From NCBI RefSeq assembly GCF_001039355.2, contig NW_019775402.1:684705-748704 (forward strand): a stretch of DNA of 64,000 bases, in the 5' to 3' direction. Positions 61,601 to 64,000 of this stretch are shown here, piece after piece (the first letter of the stretch is position 1; every line of letters begins with the position of its first letter). Position numbers and translations under genes: made by a program. Below the pieces are notes generated by a model, which had not been told where the DNA came from, did not search any database, and saw only the letters and a program-made list of their open reading frames with translations. The DNA is from Lingula anatina (Eukaryota > Brachiopoda > Lingulata > Lingulida > Lingulidae).

Positions 61601-62114
61601 TCACTTCCTCAGTGCAACGTGACAGTTCCACTTTCGACTGACCTACATACTTCGAACTAAAATAGGAATTTCACAAAAAAGGACGGTTGTACAATTTTTT
61701 TTATTATTTTTGGTTCATTTCCAGCATATATAGTTGCATAAATCGTTATAATATCAATAAAGTAAGTTTGTCCATTTTTTCTACAATCATTTCATTTTAG
61801 GGTACTGTACAAAATTACACGATCTGCTTGAGAAAAGTGCGTGTGCTATTTGTAGACAACTGATACAAGGCTTTCGTGGAAATTGAAATGTTCATTTTAC
61901 ATTGTGCGTTTACATCAAGTTCTAAATTTTATTTTTTGAAAGTTTCAAGCTGAATAATGAGTTATTCACAGAGCTTCATGGATTTATATAACAACTTCGG
62001 ATTTTGGAAAACATGGCGCGAAACACACGTCGCGGACTATTTTGTGCAAGCGCGTAGGTGTTTTTGTAATGACCACCGCTTACGCATTGATATGCAAGAT
62101 CTGCGGACAGACTG
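58618..62114. mobile_element. Candidate hAT-type element bounded by 16-bp inverted repeats
   Basis: CAGTCTGTCCGCAGAT (58618-58633) is the exact complement of 62099-62114. The left copy starts exactly where the 310-bp array is truncated, and hAT transposase debris lies between the two copies. An end beginning CAG fits hAT elements, but no 8-bp target duplication is seen, so the limits are uncertain. Confidence 0.35.
60603..61060 (-). pseudogene. hAT transposase remnant
   Basis: On the minus strand 60791-60603 reads STSQVERGYSALKRIKSDW followed by RSSLGN, the hAT C-terminal dimerisation motif (ER-F/Y-S-L--IK---R--L). Further upstream in transposase order, near 61020-60960, is LCDGAVDAGVTEQEM, resembling the first Asp region of hAT/ZNF862-like transposases, followed by stop codons at about 60860 and 60790. 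The DDE core between these parts is missing, so the gene is dead. Confidence 0.7.
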
Positions 62115-63130
62115 CACTCGGAACTACTCGGATGTCTCCGCACTCGACAATAACTTTGTTGTTAGTATGGAGCTTGCGGAATGAGCCGAGGATTGCCGAT
62201 TGGACAGACTGTATCTACAACTGTGGCAAATTTCATGCTTGTAGGTAAAAAACGACAATTTACCACTTTTTCTGCACCAAATTCTTGGACTATATTATTA
62301 TTTTTTAATTCTTATATATATATAAATTTTAAGCTTTTCAATAGGCCCTACTCAATTACTGTATGAAAGACTATTACTAGATTTAGTCGATTATTGAGGA
62401 TGTACATATTCTGTGCATAAACCATTTCAAATAAATTTAGGAGCTTGTATTTCTGTCTCGTAATTCGCCAATTTTCGTGACTGTATACTTATAGTGCTTT
62501 CTGGTCGCCTACTGCCTTTCTACATGTCTGTTTGTCCATGTACATGTACAGCTAATTTAACTTTTTGGACCCGATTTATTACAAACAATTATAAATCACC
62601 CATTATATTACAACATACAAAAACAAAACAAGGACTACTGTAAGGGATCATTCAGGTTCAGCCATCGTAAATATACCAGCTGGATTGATCCAACTCTGCA
62701 GGGATTCTTGCTGTAATGCATTTACGTCCCATAATTATTTTATTTTATCATTTTTTTTTTTATTCGAACCCATTTATCTGTACAGGTGCAACCTTTTGGT
62801 TGCAATGTTTCAAATAATATCATTATTATAAATGATATATAAAAAAAATAAATAAACAGCAACGACTTATTTGAATCATTCATTATCATATCTGCCCGGA
62901 AATTAAATTATAAAGGGTTTTACGCATTACATATAAAATTATAAGTACCTGTACATGTATATGTACAATGTAGCACCGTTTTTCTGACAGAATAGTTAGT
63001 TATAGGACGCTTAGTTATCCTTTATATATAGATAATGTTGAGGAACTGGCTTAATAATAACACATGTACTGTAATCTGTCCTTTTCAGTTTCTTTTTCCC
63101 GTAATATTTCCGTTCTGAATTGGTTCACAG
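62115..63130. other. Non-coding spacer before the right-edge exons
   Basis: AT-rich with T and A runs. The frame at 61957-62184, which crosses the left border, has no recognisable domain. Confidence 0.45.
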
Positions 63131-63436
63131 ACGTGTTGGTGTATAGTAGGAAGGAAGAAGTTATCTAAACGCCACTATGAAAAGAAAGCGGCACAACCAG
63201 CAGACATGGGTGAGTTTTGGTTTAATATGCAAGGCGTTAGGGATGGTGACATATATTATACATGTATTATAGGATATTTTAAAATTTTAATTTAGCTTCC
63301 TATAGCGGTATGTGCATTGTAGACAAAGCAATTGAGCGGAGCAGCATGATAAATAGCAACCCCGTGTCCAAATATATGTTTCAGAGTGAAGCAGGAACAG
63401 AAGTACCAGACGTAGACAATAGCCCGTTAATACATG
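63131..63436 (+). CDS. Two internal exons of an unidentified gene
   Basis: Exon a (63131-63209, acceptor TTCACAG, donor GTGAGT) is open only in phase 0 and reads TCWCIVGRKKLSKRHYEKKA followed by AQPADM. Exon b (63296-63436, acceptor TTTAG, donor GTAAGA) continues in phase 1 with SYSGMCIVDKAIERSSMINS and an acidic stretch EAGTEVPDVDNS. Matching phases and good splice sites support real exons. The Cys pair followed by a basic cluster looks like the cytoplasmic side of a membrane-spanning segment, which would place the membrane helix in an earlier exon that I could not find. Family unknown; the gene should continue right of the window. Confidence 0.4.
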
Positions 63437-63745
63437 GTAAGAGCGCATTTATAAATCTTAACAATAAATGTTTACTTCTCAAGGAGAAAAGAAACGCAAC
63501 ATTTTAATTTTTGAAAATTCCCACGAAATATGGGTGCATTTGGAAAATGGCTTAGCATCATGATTTCACTCTAAATTAGGCTGAAGACAGGTTAACAGAT
63601 TTCTTGGTTCCGCTTGACTGATTGTGAGGACACTAAAGAGTGCATTTCGGGATTTTTCATGCACACAAACTCATGTTTGAAACTCAGAATTGAGTTTTAC
63701 CACTGGTTAACTGTGCTCAAGCCTTCTCTGTAAAAAGGTACCAGA

Positions 63746-64000
63746 ATGAAGCCAAAAACACACTTCTTCACGATGACACGATTGTCGCAACCAGAGATGG
63801 ATCGAGCTGTTGGCATGCGCCAACCTGGATGGGGTTGTCGTGCTGTCGCCAGGATGTTTGGAGTCCACCACTATACCATTACTCGTCTTGCTAAGCGATA
63901 CCATGTCACTGGTTCCTCTAACGTCCGCCTTCGTACTGGTCGCCCCCGTGTAACGACAAGACCGCACCAACCGGCTGGTACATCTCTGTGACAGGTTCCA
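63746..64000 (+). pseudogene. Tc1-like transposase N-terminus, frameshifted
   Basis: The frame opens MTRLSQPEMDRAVGMRQPGW (second Met) and continues CRAVARMFGVHHYTITRLAK then RTGRPRVT, matching the paired helix-turn-helix DNA-binding start of Tc1-family transposases. Near 63953 the similarity moves to another frame (RQDRTNRLVHLCDRF), so one or two bases have been gained or lost. The catalytic part would lie beyond the window. Terminal repeats are not identified. Confidence 0.85.

Noticed and set aside
61957-62184. 75-residue frame near the right end of the hAT-type region
   Set aside because: No similarity recognised, no splice support, crosses the inverted-repeat boundary.

Overview
The window is animal nuclear DNA: multi-exon genes with GT-AG introns (one GC-AG), AT-rich introns, microsatellites and many short inverted-repeat DNA transposons. 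Gene content (a TMEM63 channel, a PAN-pentraxin secreted protein, TMEM26, a VWDE-like secreted protein, an NmrA-like reductase) fits a marine invertebrate. An invertebrate deuterostome is my best guess, but the species cannot be fixed from sequence alone. Two N runs (15813-16482, 52550-52729) and single Ns at 3600, 13406 and 40494 show a draft assembly.

Layout. 479-4333 (+): last nine coding exons of a TMEM63 (OSCA-type) channel; its 5' part lies left of the window. 6817-9618 (+): four-exon secreted protein joining a PAN/apple-like module to a pentraxin domain. 11245-14805 (-): complete three-exon TMEM26. 14806-18797: spacer with two foldback or MITE-like elements. 18798-33533 (+): 18-exon VWDE-like gene (signal peptide, D8C-like region, VWD domain, one EGF) whose introns carry three TA-flanked elements and a fragment of a longer repeat. 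37129-40252 (+): three-exon NmrA-like NAD(P)-binding protein starting MGC, an apparent acylation signal. From 40253 to about 63100 there is no convincing host gene: a three-unit tandem duplication, a ~146-bp tandem array, a composite inverted structure, MITEs, a foldback with tandemly repeated arms, and hAT transposase debris. 63131-63436 (+) holds two likely exons of an unidentified gene. 63746-64000 (+) is a frameshifted Tc1-like transposase start.

The genes are independent units, not an operon. The PAN-pentraxin and VWDE-like proteins are both predicted secreted, cysteine-rich recognition or matrix proteins about 9 kb apart, but nothing in the sequence shows that they cooperate.

Most notable are the MGC-headed NmrA-like protein, the PAN-pentraxin architecture, and two MITE families for which the window itself appears to hold both filled and empty target sites (44837-45065 against 43160; 52795-53160 against 52482).
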